Assembly (NCBI RefSeq): GCF_001870435.1
Contig: NZ_MDDR01000035.1
Coordinates: 186,001 to 250,000 of the forward strand
Length of the DNA: 64,000 bases
Reading direction: 5' to 3'
Origin: Pseudomonas costantinii
GTDB lineage: Bacteria > Pseudomonadota > Gammaproteobacteria > Pseudomonadales > Pseudomonadaceae
Shown here: one piece after another, positions 18,112-29,882 of the stretch
Numbering within the stretch: position 1 is the stretch's first letter
Layout of the letters: each line of letters begins with the position of its first letter
The notes under the pieces: generated by a model
Told to the model about the DNA's origin: nothing
Database searches by the model: none
Seen by the model: the letters and a program-made list of their open reading frames with translations, nothing else
Made by a program: the position numbers and the translations under genes

Positions 18112-18223
18112 GATCGTTCCCACGCTCTGCGTGGGAATGCCACCCGGACGCTCCGCGTCTGCTCTTGAGGTTGTGACGCGGAGCGTCACGGGATGCATTC
18201 CCACGCGGAGCGTGGGAACGATC
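18112..18223. repeat. REP palindrome (GATCGTTCCCACGC type), copy 2
   Basis: Same architecture as 16562-16668: outer arms from GATCGTTCCCACGC to GCGTGGGAACGATC and inner GACGCTCCGCGTC/GACGCGGAGCGTC arms, differing mainly in the spacer between inner arms. It lies between the glyA promoter and the 3' end of morA. Confidence 0.9.
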
Positions 18224-18238
18224 CACATAAGCGGTAAA

Positions 18239-21200
18239 TCAGTCGAACATGAACAGCGCATCATTGCTGAACTGCGCTTCAAACCGATTCGCTGGCATCG
18301 GCCGCCCGAACAGGTACCCCTGAACCTCATCACACCCATGCTCACGCAGGAAGTCCAACTGCTCATGGGTTTCCACGCCTTCAGCGATCACCGCCAGGTT
18401 CAGGCTGTGGGCCATGGCGATAATGGCGCGGGCTATCTGCGCATCCTGCTCACCGGACGGCAGGCCATCGACGAAAGTGCGGTCGATTTTCAACACGTCG
18501 ATGGGGAATTGCTTGAGGTAGTTCAGTGACGAATAGCCTGTACCAAAGTCGTCGACCGCGATGCTCAGGCCGAGGTTTTTCAGGCTGGCGAGGATCTGCA
18601 TGGCTTCGTTGACTTCGCGCATCAAGATACTTTCGGTCAGCTCCAACTCCAGGCACGCCGGCGGCAGGCCAGTGTCCTTGAGGATGGTAGCGATGCGCTC
18701 ACCCAACTGGCCATCGGAGAATTGCCGCGCCGAGATGTTCACCGAGACCTTCGGCACTCGTACTTTGTTCTGGTGCCAGGTCTTGAGCTGGCGACAGGCT
18801 TCGCTGAGCACCCAATCACCTACGTCCACCACCAGCCCCAATTCTTCCAGCACCGGAATAAAATCACCCGGCGGCACCAGGCCTCGGCGCGGGTGGCGCC
18901 AGCGCAGCAGGGCTTCGGCGCCGGTCAAACGCTTGCCGTCGCCGCTGAATTGCGGCTGGTAGTACAGCACGAATTCGTTCTGGTCCAGGGCATGGCGCAA
19001 GTCGCTTTCCAGCTCCAGGCGTTCCAGGGCGCTGGCGTTCATGTCGGCCTGGTAGAACTGGAAGTTGTTCTTGCCGCGCTCCTTGGCGTGATACATCGCG
19101 GTGTCCGCGTTCTTCATCAACTGACTCAGCTCATTGCCGTCCTGCGGGCTGAGCGCGATGCCGATACTGGCGGTCACAAAGAACTCGCGGCCTTCCAGCA
19201 CAAACGGCCTCACCAGGCTGGCCAGAATCTGCTCGGCCACGTGAATCGCGCGGTTCAGCGCCATGTCACGGTTGACCCGCGGTTGCAGGAGCAGAGTGAA
19301 TTCATCGCCGCCCATGCGCGCTACGGTGTCGTCTTCGGCCACACAGCCCAGCAGGCGGGTGGCCATTTCCTTGAGCATGCGGTCGCCGGCGGCATGGCCC
19401 AGGGAGTCGTTGATCGGTTTGAAACGGTCGAGGTCGAGGAACATCAGCACCACCCACGACTTCTGTCGCTCGGCTGACTGCAGTGCCGTGTGCAGGCGGT
19501 CCTGGAACAGAGTGCGGTTAGGCAGGTGGGTCAGGGCGTCGTAATACGCCAGGCGGTGGATGCGCTGTTCGCTGGCCTTGCGTTCGCTGATATCACTGAA
19601 GAAACACACGTAGCTGGCCAAGTCGCCTTCATCGTCGAACACGGCGGTAATGCCGACCCAGGCCGGGTAATGCTCGCCATTGCGCCGCTTGAGCCAGACT
19701 TCGCCTTCCCAGGTGCTGTGCTGGTGCAACTGCTTGAGCACGTAGCGCAGGTGGGCTTCCTGTTGTTCATCGACGGTGAGCATGTTCGGCAGCTGGTCGA
19801 GCACATCGCTCACCGCATACCCGCTGACCCGGCTGAACGCCTCGTTGGCCTGCACGATATAGCCGGCCGGGTCGGTGATCAGGATCGCGGAGGTGGAGTG
19901 CTCGAAAACCGTGGCCGCCATGCGCAGGTCTTTTTCAGCGCGGCGCTGCTGGCTGATATCACGACCAACGCCAAGAATGCCTTCAAATGCGCCGTGCTCA
20001 TCCCAGACCAGCACCAGGCGCAGCTCGATCGGTACTTTACGGCCATCGGCACGCAGGCAGTCGAACAGGAATAATTGGGTTTGGACCTCATCGCGCAGCT
20101 TGTTCAACGCAGCGGGGTCACCCAGGGCGCGGCTGACCTGTTCCACCAGGCTATAAATGCCGGTCAGTTGTTGCGGGTTAGCAATGATTGACTGCCAGCC
20201 GTTCTTGAATACCCAGTCCACGTCATAACCCAACACAGTGTTGACCGACGGGCTGATGTAGTTGAGGGCCAGTTGGCTGTCGGTGGAGCAGATCACGTCG
20301 CTGATACTTTCGGCCAGCATGCGGTAGCGCTGCTCGCTGTCGCGCAAGGATTCGCTGGCTTCAATCTGATCGGTAATGTCCTTGGCCACGCCGATGATCC
20401 GTGTGACCACCGCGGTCTTGTCTCGGGCCAGGGCTTGCTCGCGGATATCAAAGCGTCGCCATTGGTTATTGCGGTGACGAAAGCGTAATTGGCACTGCAA
20501 TTGGGTCGAATAGCCGACCTGGCGTTGCTGCTGGCGTAAGTCGTGGTAATACCCCGCGTCTTCGGGGTGTAGCAGTATTTCCCAGAAGTACTCACCCATT
20601 TGCTGCAATTCGGCCTTGTTGTAGCCAAGGGTGTGGCCCAAATGGTGGTTACTGAAAATCATGCGCTGGCTGATCACGTCCTGCACATATAAGTGATCAG
20701 GGACGGTGCGTACCACGTCTGACCAGAAGCTCTCACGCTCCACCAACGACAGTTCGATCAGCTTGCGGCTGGTGATGTCGCTGATGCTGAGGATCACGGC
20801 CTTGAAGTCGGCCTGTTGTTCCGGCAGGCGCATCACCAGCCACAAGTATTGCTCGTTGCCGGCCACATCGTTGAGTTGGATTTCCAGTTCCAGCTGTTTT
20901 TGCTGGGTCAGCACCGCTTCGAGCACCTGGTAACCGATGGCCGTGGCGTTGCGCGGGTAATCATCGATCAGGCGCTCCCAGGCTTCGTCACACGACCCCA
21001 CGTTCAGCAGGCGCACGGCCACTTGGTTGACCTCGGTGATGCGCAGTTCCTTGAGCAGTTGTTGGCGCTCTTCGGGGTTGTCTTGCTGCCAGGTGTGCAG
21101 TTGCTCACGCGTCTGTATTTGCGCCTTGTCGAAGAACGCCTTCAGCTCCGACAGGTCAAGCACACACAAGGCCACGCCAGTGCCTTCAAAGATATCCTGA

Positions 21201-22090
21201 TAGCGCCGTCGGCCTTCGTGCACTTGGCGCTGACGGCGACGCATGTTCAGCAGCACAATCACCGGAATCAGCGAGAAGGCCAGGCCCAGCAAGCATTTAC
21301 CGATAAACGCCGGCAGTAATTGCTCCAGTACGGCGCTGCGGTCGAATAAGCCGCGCAATTGCCAGTCACTTTTGCTCAGGGGCGTGACCAGCACGCTTTT
21401 ATTCAACTCATCCGGTGTCAGCGCAGAGGCCCACTGCGCCGGCATGCCGCTGTCACGGCTGACCACGCGATGGTTCAGGCGATTCTCGATGGCCCACATC
21501 GGGCGCTGGCCCTGGCCGTCCTGGCGGGTGAGGTTGGCCAGGTAGTCAGGCGCCAGGCGCAGGGCCCAGTACATTCTTGAGCCGCCGCTGGGCTGGTGCA
21601 GCAACAGATAAATGAGGGTGCCGTCGTTGTTGTTGCTCAGGTAATAAGGTTGAGAGTGGCTGCGCTGGACCAGCTCTTCAAGCCAGGCGCCGTCTTGGCT
21701 GTCTTTGGCACTGTCACTGATCATTGCGCCGCTGGGGGCCAGCAGGGCAATGCTGCGCAGCTCCGGCAGCGAGCGTTGCAAGGTGCGCATCAGGGCCTGT
21801 TGCTGTTCGTCGTCGCGCGGTGGCTCGACCATCGGCAGCAGGTTCAGCGCTATTTTTGCGCTTAGAGCCATGTTCAGGCTGATCTGCTCAGCCAGGTCGG
21901 CGCTGTAGTTAATGGTGTATTGCTGCTGGTTTTTCTGGTTCTGCTGCAACTGGTCCAGCAGTTGCCAGAACAATAAGGCGAGCAGCATAAGGACAAGCGT
22001 CGCCAATGCGCCTTTGAGGGTGCCGTGCAGGGGCGCTCCCGGCGCTATATGAGCGGCGCGCAGTGGAGTTGGCGGTGTGACTTTGGACAA
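18239..22090 (-). CDS. morA: Membrane PAS-GGDEF-EAL c-di-GMP enzyme MorA
   Basis: A 1283-residue inner-membrane signalling protein. Two membrane helices (about residues 28-50 and 262-283) bracket a periplasmic sensor region. Three to four PAS/PAC domains follow (for example [20 protein letters not shown] and [23 protein letters not shown]). The GGDEF domain has an intact RMGGDEF at about residues 924-930, and the EAL domain has an intact GAEALLRW at about 1057-1064 and [10 protein letters not shown]. Both catalytic signatures are complete, so both diguanylate cyclase and phosphodiesterase activity are possible. Position next to glyA matches PAO1 PA4601 (MorA, 1415 residues), which controls flagellar timing and biofilm formation. 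This one is somewhat shorter. Confidence 0.9.
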   Translation of the reverse strand: MSKVTPPTPLRAAHIAPGAPLHGTLKGALATLVLMLLALLFWQLLDQLQQNQKNQQQYTINYSADLAEQISLNMALSAKIALNLLPMVEPPRDDEQQQALMRTLQRSLPELRSIALLAPSGAMISDSAKDSQDGAWLEELVQRSHSQPYYLSNNNDGTLIYLLLHQPSGGSRMYWALRLAPDYLANLTRQDGQGQRPMWAIENRLNHRVVSRDSGMPAQWASALTPDELNKSVLVTPLSKSDWQLRGLFDRSAVLEQLLPAFIGKCLLGLAFSLIPVIVLLNMRRRQRQVHEGRRRYQDIFEGTGVALCVLDLSELKAFFDKAQIQTREQLHTWQQDNPEERQQLLKELRITEVNQVAVRLLNVGSCDEAWERLIDDYPRNATAIGYQVLEAVLTQQKQLELEIQLNDVAGNEQYLWLVMRLPEQQADFKAVILSISDITSRKLIELSLVERESFWSDVVRTVPDHLYVQDVISQRMIFSNHHLGHTLGYNKAELQQMGEYFWEILLHPEDAGYYHDLRQQQRQVGYSTQLQCQLRFRHRNNQWRRFDIREQALARDKTAVVTRIIGVAKDITDQIEASESLRDSEQRYRMLAESISDVICSTDSQLALNYISPSVNTVLGYDVDWVFKNGWQSIIANPQQLTGIYSLVEQVSRALGDPAALNKLRDEVQTQLFLFDCLRADGRKVPIELRLVLVWDEHGAFEGILGVGRDISQQRRAEKDLRMAATVFEHSTSAILITDPAGYIVQANEAFSRVSGYAVSDVLDQLPNMLTVDEQQEAHLRYVLKQLHQHSTWEGEVWLKRRNGEHYPAWVGITAVFDDEGDLASYVCFFSDISERKASEQRIHRLAYYDALTHLPNRTLFQDRLHTALQSAERQKSWVVLMFLDLDRFKPINDSLGHAAGDRMLKEMATRLLGCVAEDDTVARMGGDEFTLLLQPRVNRDMALNRAIHVAEQILASLVRPFVLEGREFFVTASIGIALSPQDGNELSQLMKNADTAMYHAKERGKNNFQFYQADMNASALERLELESDLRHALDQNEFVLYYQPQFSGDGKRLTGAEALLRWRHPRRGLVPPGDFIPVLEELGLVVDVGDWVLSEACRQLKTWHQNKVRVPKVSVNISARQFSDGQLGERIATILKDTGLPPACLELELTESILMREVNEAMQILASLKNLGLSIAVDDFGTGYSSLNYLKQFPIDVLKIDRTFVDGLPSGEQDAQIARAIIAMAHSLNLAVIAEGVETHEQLDFLREHGCDEVQGYLFGRPMPANRFEAQFSNDALFMFD

Positions 22091-22375
22091 ACTGTGATCC
22101 TGCGGTTTGGCTGGACTGGCGCGCGACGTGCACTATAAGCCGGACGCCCGAAGGGCGGCTAGCATGCCCTGACTTGTGGCAAAGTGCCAGCCCCGCCTGG
22201 CTGGACTGGTCAAGCGCATTCAGGTAGCTTTGCCGGTTACGCGGGGGCGTTCCAGCCCCAGACACTCAGGCTTTTTCCGCTCGCAGGCATTGATCTCCGT
22301 CAACGGCCCGCGCGGCGCATGGCCTGGCACGGGCTTCGCCCGCTTAATTCATCAGTCACTGACGCTAGGTTCACC

Positions 22376-24040
<1,665 letters not shown>

Positions 24041-24056
24041 TTCAGGTCGGTGGTTT

Positions 24057-24091
24057 GAAAAAAGCGGAGCCTTTGGGCTCCGCTTTTTTTT
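24057..24091 (+). terminator. Rho-independent terminator of ettA
   Basis: AAAAAAGCGGAGCC-TTTG-GGCTCCGCTTTTTTTT: a 9-bp GC-rich stem with a T8 tail, 17 bases after the ettA stop. Confidence 0.92.
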
Positions 24092-24214
24092 GCGCATTTT
24101 TCAGGCGGACCGAGGTGGGTTCATCTGTTGGTGCATTCCTTTGATTGGTGATCCCTTTTAAGGTGCGCAAATGATGCTTTTTTGTGATTTATTTATATCC
24201 AATGCACCATTTAA

Positions 24215-25651
<1,437 letters not shown>

Positions 25652-25677
25652 ACCGCAGATACATGCGCCAAACCCTC

Positions 25678-25791
25678 GTAGCAGCTGTCGAGCCCTAGCG
25701 AGGCTGCGTTGGGCGCGACGCAGTATTTATGTCTGACCAGGTAGCGGCGGTGCTGCTGACGTAGCCTCGCTGGCGCTCGACAACGGCTACG
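25678..25791. repeat. Imperfect palindromic repeat (TGTCGAGC/AGCGAGGCT type)
   Basis: The left arm CGTAGCAGCTGTCGAGCCCT...GCGAGGCT is matched in inverse by AGCCTCGC...GCTCGACAACGGCTACG. This resembles another intergenic repeat family common in pseudomonads. It fills the space between the convergent gdhA and Gre-like genes and overlaps the last codons of the latter. Confidence 0.65.
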
Positions 25792-26299
25792 GGGGAGGAC
25801 TCTGGCTCTCGGGCTCGATCAGCAGCACCTCGATCAACTGATCCCCGACGGGGCGCTTCCACAGCACCTCGTCGCCCACCTGGGCGCCCAGCAACGCCCG
25901 ACCAAGGGGCGAGCCCCAATTGATCAAGCTCACTGTGGCATCCGCCTGATCTTCTCCGACTAACTGAATGCGCTGCTGCCCATCTTGTTCGTTGGCGAAG
26001 GTGACCCAGCTGCCGATCTGCACCTTGTCGGTGGAGGTCGCTGGCGCTACGACTTGGGCGCTTTGCACCCGCTGGTTGAAGTAACGTAAATCCCGCTCAA
26101 GGTCGGCCTGACGCTGCTTATCCATCTGCTCACCCTTGGCGGACTCAGCGCTGTGTTCGTGTTGTAACTGCGCGACCTTGGCCTGCAACTGCACCAACCC
26201 TTGCGCGGTGAGGCGGTTGGGCTGCTCGCTGATTTGACGCTCCACTGGCTGGTCAGCCTGGGCAGCGGCATTGTCTTCATTTACAAAGGCTCGGCTCAT
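25787..26299 (-). CDS. Gre-family-like transcription factor with shortened coiled coil
   Basis: A 170-residue protein. The C-terminal half (about residues 90-165) is a GreA/GreB C-terminal FKBP-like domain: VQIGSWVTFANEQDGQQRIQLVGEDQAD, then INWGSPLGRALLGAQVGDEVLWKRPVG. The helical part before it is shorter than in GreA/GreB and lacks the tip motif GDLKENAEY with the two acidic residues that act at the RNA polymerase active centre. It may bind the secondary channel without stimulating cleavage, as Gfh1 or Rnk-like proteins do. That is inference. The start was set at ATG 26297-26299 (MSRAFVNEDNAAAQ) rather than 10 codons upstream. Confidence 0.75.
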   Translation of the reverse strand: MSRAFVNEDNAAAQADQPVERQISEQPNRLTAQGLVQLQAKVAQLQHEHSAESAKGEQMDKQRQADLERDLRYFNQRVQSAQVVAPATSTDKVQIGSWVTFANEQDGQQRIQLVGEDQADATVSLINWGSPLGRALLGAQVGDEVLWKRPVGDQLIEVLLIEPESQSPPP

Positions 26300-26369
26300 G
26301 AGGTTCTCCCTCTGTGGAGTTTGGGCCATATTCGCCGGGCTTTAGTTTCGACGGATGTCTGAAAGCGAC

Positions 26370-26726
26370 CTATTGCGAGCGATAGGCCCTGGCTGCGTCG
26401 CGGTCCTTTTCCTGCTGCCAGGCGCGTTCACGATCGTCCCAGTGATTGTCCTTGTAGTCGCGTAACTCTTCGCTCTCACGCATCGCCTTGCACTGGCGAA
26501 AACCGTCTTCCCAGCCCTCGGCGTATTCGCGGTCTTTCAGATAACGAGGAACGTTCTTGCGAAACTCCCCGGTAATCACCCCTGCCGCCTGGCGACCACT
26601 GCTGCAGCCGTCGTCAAAGCCGTCGGCAAAGGCCGGTGGATACCCCTTGGCCAGTAAATCCTGATGGGTTGATTGGCAGCCCGTCAGCCACACCACCGCA
26701 CATAGCATTACCGCATACCGCCACAT
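26370..26726 (-). CDS. Small lipoprotein of unknown function
   Basis: A 118-residue protein with a lipoprotein signal peptide: MWRYAVMLCAVVWLTGCQST, lipobox LTGC with Cys17 as the lipidated residue. The mature part has three further cysteines (DDGCSSG, RQCKAM) and a repeated Y/F-A-x-G-[WF]-x-D-G-[FC] motif (PPAFADGFDDGCSSGR and EYAEGWEDGFRQCK), followed by a charged, probably helical tail. The two GF/WxDG motifs look like an internal duplication. No functional family recognised. The protein is likely anchored in the outer membrane, since the residue after Cys is Gln rather than Asp. Confidence 0.75.
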   Translation of the reverse strand: MWRYAVMLCAVVWLTGCQSTHQDLLAKGYPPAFADGFDDGCSSGRQAAGVITGEFRKNVPRYLKDREYAEGWEDGFRQCKAMRESEELRDYKDNHWDDRERAWQQEKDRDAARAYRSQ

Positions 26727-26833
26727 TGCTAGCTCCCTGGCCGTTTCAAGGCTGATAGGGGCAAGTTTAGGTAAGGGTTTGTTGAGGGGGTGTGAAAGGG
26801 TGGTGAGAAAGGTGTTGGGTTCGCCACAGGGCT

Positions 26834-27139
26834 CTAGGTCGCCGGATGGATCGCCAGCGCCGCGTGTTCGTTCAACTCCTGCTGGATAAACGCCGCAATC
26901 ATCGCGCGATACACCTGTTCAGTGACTTCCGGGTTGGCACCCACTGTTTGAGATAACCCCCTCACTTTGGCGATCACCTGTTCAACCCGTTGCGGCGCCT
27001 TGACGCCATCCGTGTCTTTTTTGAAGCGTGCTGCCTGGGAGACGTAACGGCCACGTTCGGCCAGCAGGGTGACGATTTGCTGGTCGAGGCGGTCGATATT
27101 TTCGCGGACTTGTTCGAGGCTGGTGCAGTTAACGTCCAT
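26834..27139 (-). CDS. AroQ-class chorismate mutase-like protein
   Basis: A 101-residue all-helical protein similar to the PchB/AroQ chorismate mutase fold: VRENIDRLDQQIVTLLAERGRYVSQAARFKK, then VIAKVRGLSQTVGANPEVTEQVYRAMIAAFIQQEL. The catalytic-type residues Arg (near VREN), Lys (ARFKK) and Glu/Gln (IQQE) are in roughly the expected places. It has no signal peptide. No aromatic amino acid or siderophore gene is adjacent, so whether it acts as a mutase, an isochorismate-pyruvate lyase or something else cannot be told. Confidence 0.75.
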   Translation of the reverse strand: MDVNCTSLEQVRENIDRLDQQIVTLLAERGRYVSQAARFKKDTDGVKAPQRVEQVIAKVRGLSQTVGANPEVTEQVYRAMIAAFIQQELNEHAALAIHPAT

Positions 27140-27181
27140 GTTGATGGGGCTCCCATATTTTGGATCTTTGTTTGACTTTAG

Positions 27182-29035
27182 TTAGTAGTGGTACCACTTC
27201 ACCTCAAGCATCACTTCGTTTACCGGCGTCGATAAGTGGCTGTATTCGCGCTGCGCGCTCAGTCGCAGGCCCAGGTTGCGCGATAACTCCCACTGCTGAT
27301 TCAGGCTGATACTGCGCCGTACTTCGCCATTGGTGAAGAAATCGCCCTTGGCTTCCAAGCTCAAATTCCCCAGTGGGTTCTTCCACAGTACGCCGGTATT
27401 GAAGCCGGCAGCCGGGGAGATAGCTTCGTTGAAGTCGTTGTTGTGTTCCACGCGTACGGTGCCGAGGGCGAAGCCGAGCATGTCGTCGCTCAGCTGCCAG
27501 GTGCCTCCGGCGCCGCCGTTGACGTGGGCGACCAACGTTTCGTCATCGTGTTTGCCCGGCACGCGTTCCAGGCCGCCGGTGACTTGCCATGACCAGGGTT
27601 GCAGCAAGGCGTTGCGTGGGGTCAGAGAACGGATGGTGGCCAGGTCCAGTTGTTGCAGTTGCCAGTGATTGCCTTCGTACTGGCGCAGTTTCATTTGCAG
27701 GATTTCGATCTGCGCGCCGAGGGGGAAGCCTTCGGCGTTGTCGTTGAGGTCGTGGTAGGCCATGCGCAGGCCGTACTCGCCAAAGGTTTTGCTGCCTCGG
27801 GTGCCGACGCCGGCTTGCCAGGTGCGCGACTCGTGGCCATTTTCCGGCAGGCCGGGGCGTTCGACTTTGAGGTCGGGCGCGGGGTTCTGGTTGATGGCGC
27901 GCAGCAGTTCGAAGCTGCGTTGGGAACGTTCGGTGTCGCGTTCCAAGCCATTGGCGCGGTAGCGGCCCAGGCGGTAGGCGGCGTCGATGATCAAGGCTTG
28001 GCGATCCTTGGCGATGGCCTTGAACGCAGGAGCCTGCAATTGCTTGGCGTCGTCGCTGATCTTCAATACCCATTGCTGCTCGTCGCCGTCCAGCGGCTTG
28101 GCGCGCTCCAGCAGTTCGCGTTCGCGAGAGGGGCGGTAATCGATCTTCTCCACCAAGCCGGCGTCTTTTACCGCCTTGACCGTGTCGGTGGGGATGGCCG
28201 TCAGCGGGAATTGCTCGGTCAGGCGCAGGCTGGGACGGGCCACTTGCAGCAGTTCCAGCAGGCGGTAGGAGCAGTTTTCATCGAAGAAAAAGTAGTCGAA
28301 CTGAATCTGTTTGAGCTCCCACACATGCTCGACCATGCGCTCGGTTTCGGCCTGGGTCAGGTTCAGGCGGTATTCCCACAGGTCGCGGTTTTCGAGGCTG
28401 CGGTACTCCGAGAGTTTTTCCTGATAAGGCACCAGGGCGAACAGGCCGGGGTAACCGCCCATCAGGCCTTTCCAGGCATAGAGGATGCTGTTGTCCGAGC
28501 CTTCGATATAGGCGCCGAAGTTGATCGCATAGCTGAGCAGGGCGGTGTTGTTGCTCTGCACGTCAGCCTGGTCGATGCGCAGCAGGGTATGGCCGAACAT
28601 CGACGACGGGCTGTTGAGGTAGGCCGCCGGGAAGATCAGCACCGCACTGTGGGGCGCGACGTCCTTGAACCATTGCTTGAATTCTTTGCAGTCTACGGCG
28701 GGCACGTCGGTCAGGTGCAACTGATCCTTGAGCCAGCGCGTGCGTGCGGGGTACACACATTGGGCGTGTTGTTCACCCAGGCTGGCCGGAGCGTACAGCG
28801 CTTCAACGGTGGCCTTGAGCTCGGCGTCCGGGTGGTGGGCACCGTCGGGTGCGAGGAAAAACTTTTTATCGCTGACATAGCTGCGCCAGCCTTTGAGTTT
28901 GCCGGCTTCGTAATGGCCCAAAGATAGCCAGAACGGGTCGTTGGCCAGTTGCTGCAAACGTTGATCATCAATAGGCGGGGCCGCGTACAGCGGGGCGCAG
29001 GCAAAGAGTGCCAACCAGGCAAGGCGTTTGAGCAT
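27182..29035 (-). CDS. DUF4105 exported protein, probably outer-membrane/periplasmic
   Basis: A 617-residue protein with a signal peptide (MLKRLAWLALFACAPLYA-APP). The centre matches the DUF4105 domain: FKQWFKDVAPHSAVLIFPAAYLNSPSSMFGHTLLRI and FFFDENCSYRLLELL, with conserved His and Cys residues recalling papain-like/LRAT-type hydrolase folds. The C-terminal half (from about residue 390) has alternating polar/hydrophobic stretches and ends in an aromatic residue pattern (LEVKWYHY), as expected of an outer-membrane beta-barrel. Function unknown. A membrane-anchored hydrolase is an inference from fold motifs only. Confidence 0.75.
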   Translation of the reverse strand: MLKRLAWLALFACAPLYAAPPIDDQRLQQLANDPFWLSLGHYEAGKLKGWRSYVSDKKFFLAPDGAHHPDAELKATVEALYAPASLGEQHAQCVYPARTRWLKDQLHLTDVPAVDCKEFKQWFKDVAPHSAVLIFPAAYLNSPSSMFGHTLLRIDQADVQSNNTALLSYAINFGAYIEGSDNSILYAWKGLMGGYPGLFALVPYQEKLSEYRSLENRDLWEYRLNLTQAETERMVEHVWELKQIQFDYFFFDENCSYRLLELLQVARPSLRLTEQFPLTAIPTDTVKAVKDAGLVEKIDYRPSRERELLERAKPLDGDEQQWVLKISDDAKQLQAPAFKAIAKDRQALIIDAAYRLGRYRANGLERDTERSQRSFELLRAINQNPAPDLKVERPGLPENGHESRTWQAGVGTRGSKTFGEYGLRMAYHDLNDNAEGFPLGAQIEILQMKLRQYEGNHWQLQQLDLATIRSLTPRNALLQPWSWQVTGGLERVPGKHDDETLVAHVNGGAGGTWQLSDDMLGFALGTVRVEHNNDFNEAISPAAGFNTGVLWKNPLGNLSLEAKGDFFTNGEVRRSISLNQQWELSRNLGLRLSAQREYSHLSTPVNEVMLEVKWYHY

Positions 29036-29083
29036 AGGGGCAACTTAAGTCTGAAAAAGTGAGACCCAAAGGGGAGGCGGGCC

Positions 29084-29116
29084 CAAAAATAGAGCCCGCG
29101 CCTCGGAAGGCGCGGG
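29084..29116 (-). terminator. Terminator of the DUF3015 gene
   Basis: On the minus strand the stem GCCCGCGCCTTCC...GGCGCGGGC is followed by TCTATTTTTG. It lies just after the stop codon at 29127. Confidence 0.75.
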
Positions 29117-29126
29117 CGGGTCGAGC

Positions 29127-29615
29127 TTAAGCTTGGGTTGCGTATTTCGCCAGGCGTGCATCGCCTTTCAGAACGGCGAGGGTGTTGGTGTGTACGTCGT
29201 CAGCGGTCACGTCGGCCTTGCTGAAGATCTGCTGGAAGTGCTCGTGGGTCACGGCAGCAAAGTGCTCGCGATCTTCAGGGGCGACGCCCAGTACCACCGC
29301 GTAGGTGGTCAGCGCTTCGCCGTTGCCTTTGGCCATGTCTTCGGACAGCTCGTTCATCATGCCATTCATGGCAATCCACGATTTGCCGCCGTACGTCAGC
29401 TTGCTGTTGGTGTTACAGCCGTTGGTGCCCGAGGTCATGCCGAAGGTGGCGTTACCCGAGGTGCCGTTGGTGGTGGATGCCAGGAAGTGAGCCGGAGTGC
29501 CGCGCTGGCCGTCGAACAACATGTTGCCCCAACCGCAGTTCGGGCCACCGGGTGCTTCTGCCATTGCATTGAGGGAGACGACGGTGAAGAGAGTACCAAG
29601 AAGGATCCGTTTCAT
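29127..29615 (-). CDS. DUF3015 exported protein
   Basis: A 162-residue protein with a signal peptide (MKRILLGTLFTVVSLNAMA-EAP). The mature part has the DUF3015 features: NCGWGNMLFDGQRGTPAHFL near the start, two cysteines (GPNCGWG, TNGCNTN) and TSGNATFGMTSGTNGC. The family is widespread in pseudomonads with unknown function, probably periplasmic. The gene is followed by its own terminator and is divergent from the protease gene. Confidence 0.8.
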   Translation of the reverse strand: MKRILLGTLFTVVSLNAMAEAPGGPNCGWGNMLFDGQRGTPAHFLASTTNGTSGNATFGMTSGTNGCNTNSKLTYGGKSWIAMNGMMNELSEDMAKGNGEALTTYAVVLGVAPEDREHFAAVTHEHFQQIFSKADVTADDVHTNTLAVLKGDARLAKYATQA

Positions 29616-29882
29616 AGCTTTGTTCTCTTTGTGTGCAAACCAATAGACAAGGGGGTAGGCGCATCGCAGCGCCCTAGGGGCCAGTTATTAGTCCAACCCG
29701 CGCAGTTTGGAGTTTAGGCATGATCCAGGGGTTCCGTTATTTTTTATAAAACAATCAGCGTTATCGCGATTTTTTTGTAGGACGCATCCAGTGTCTAGGC
29801 TTTCCCACAGGTGCGCCTTGCCAGAGCGCGTAACCGGGAGCCAGAATGCCGTCATCTGCCCCGCCTGATGTAAGGAAGCCCG

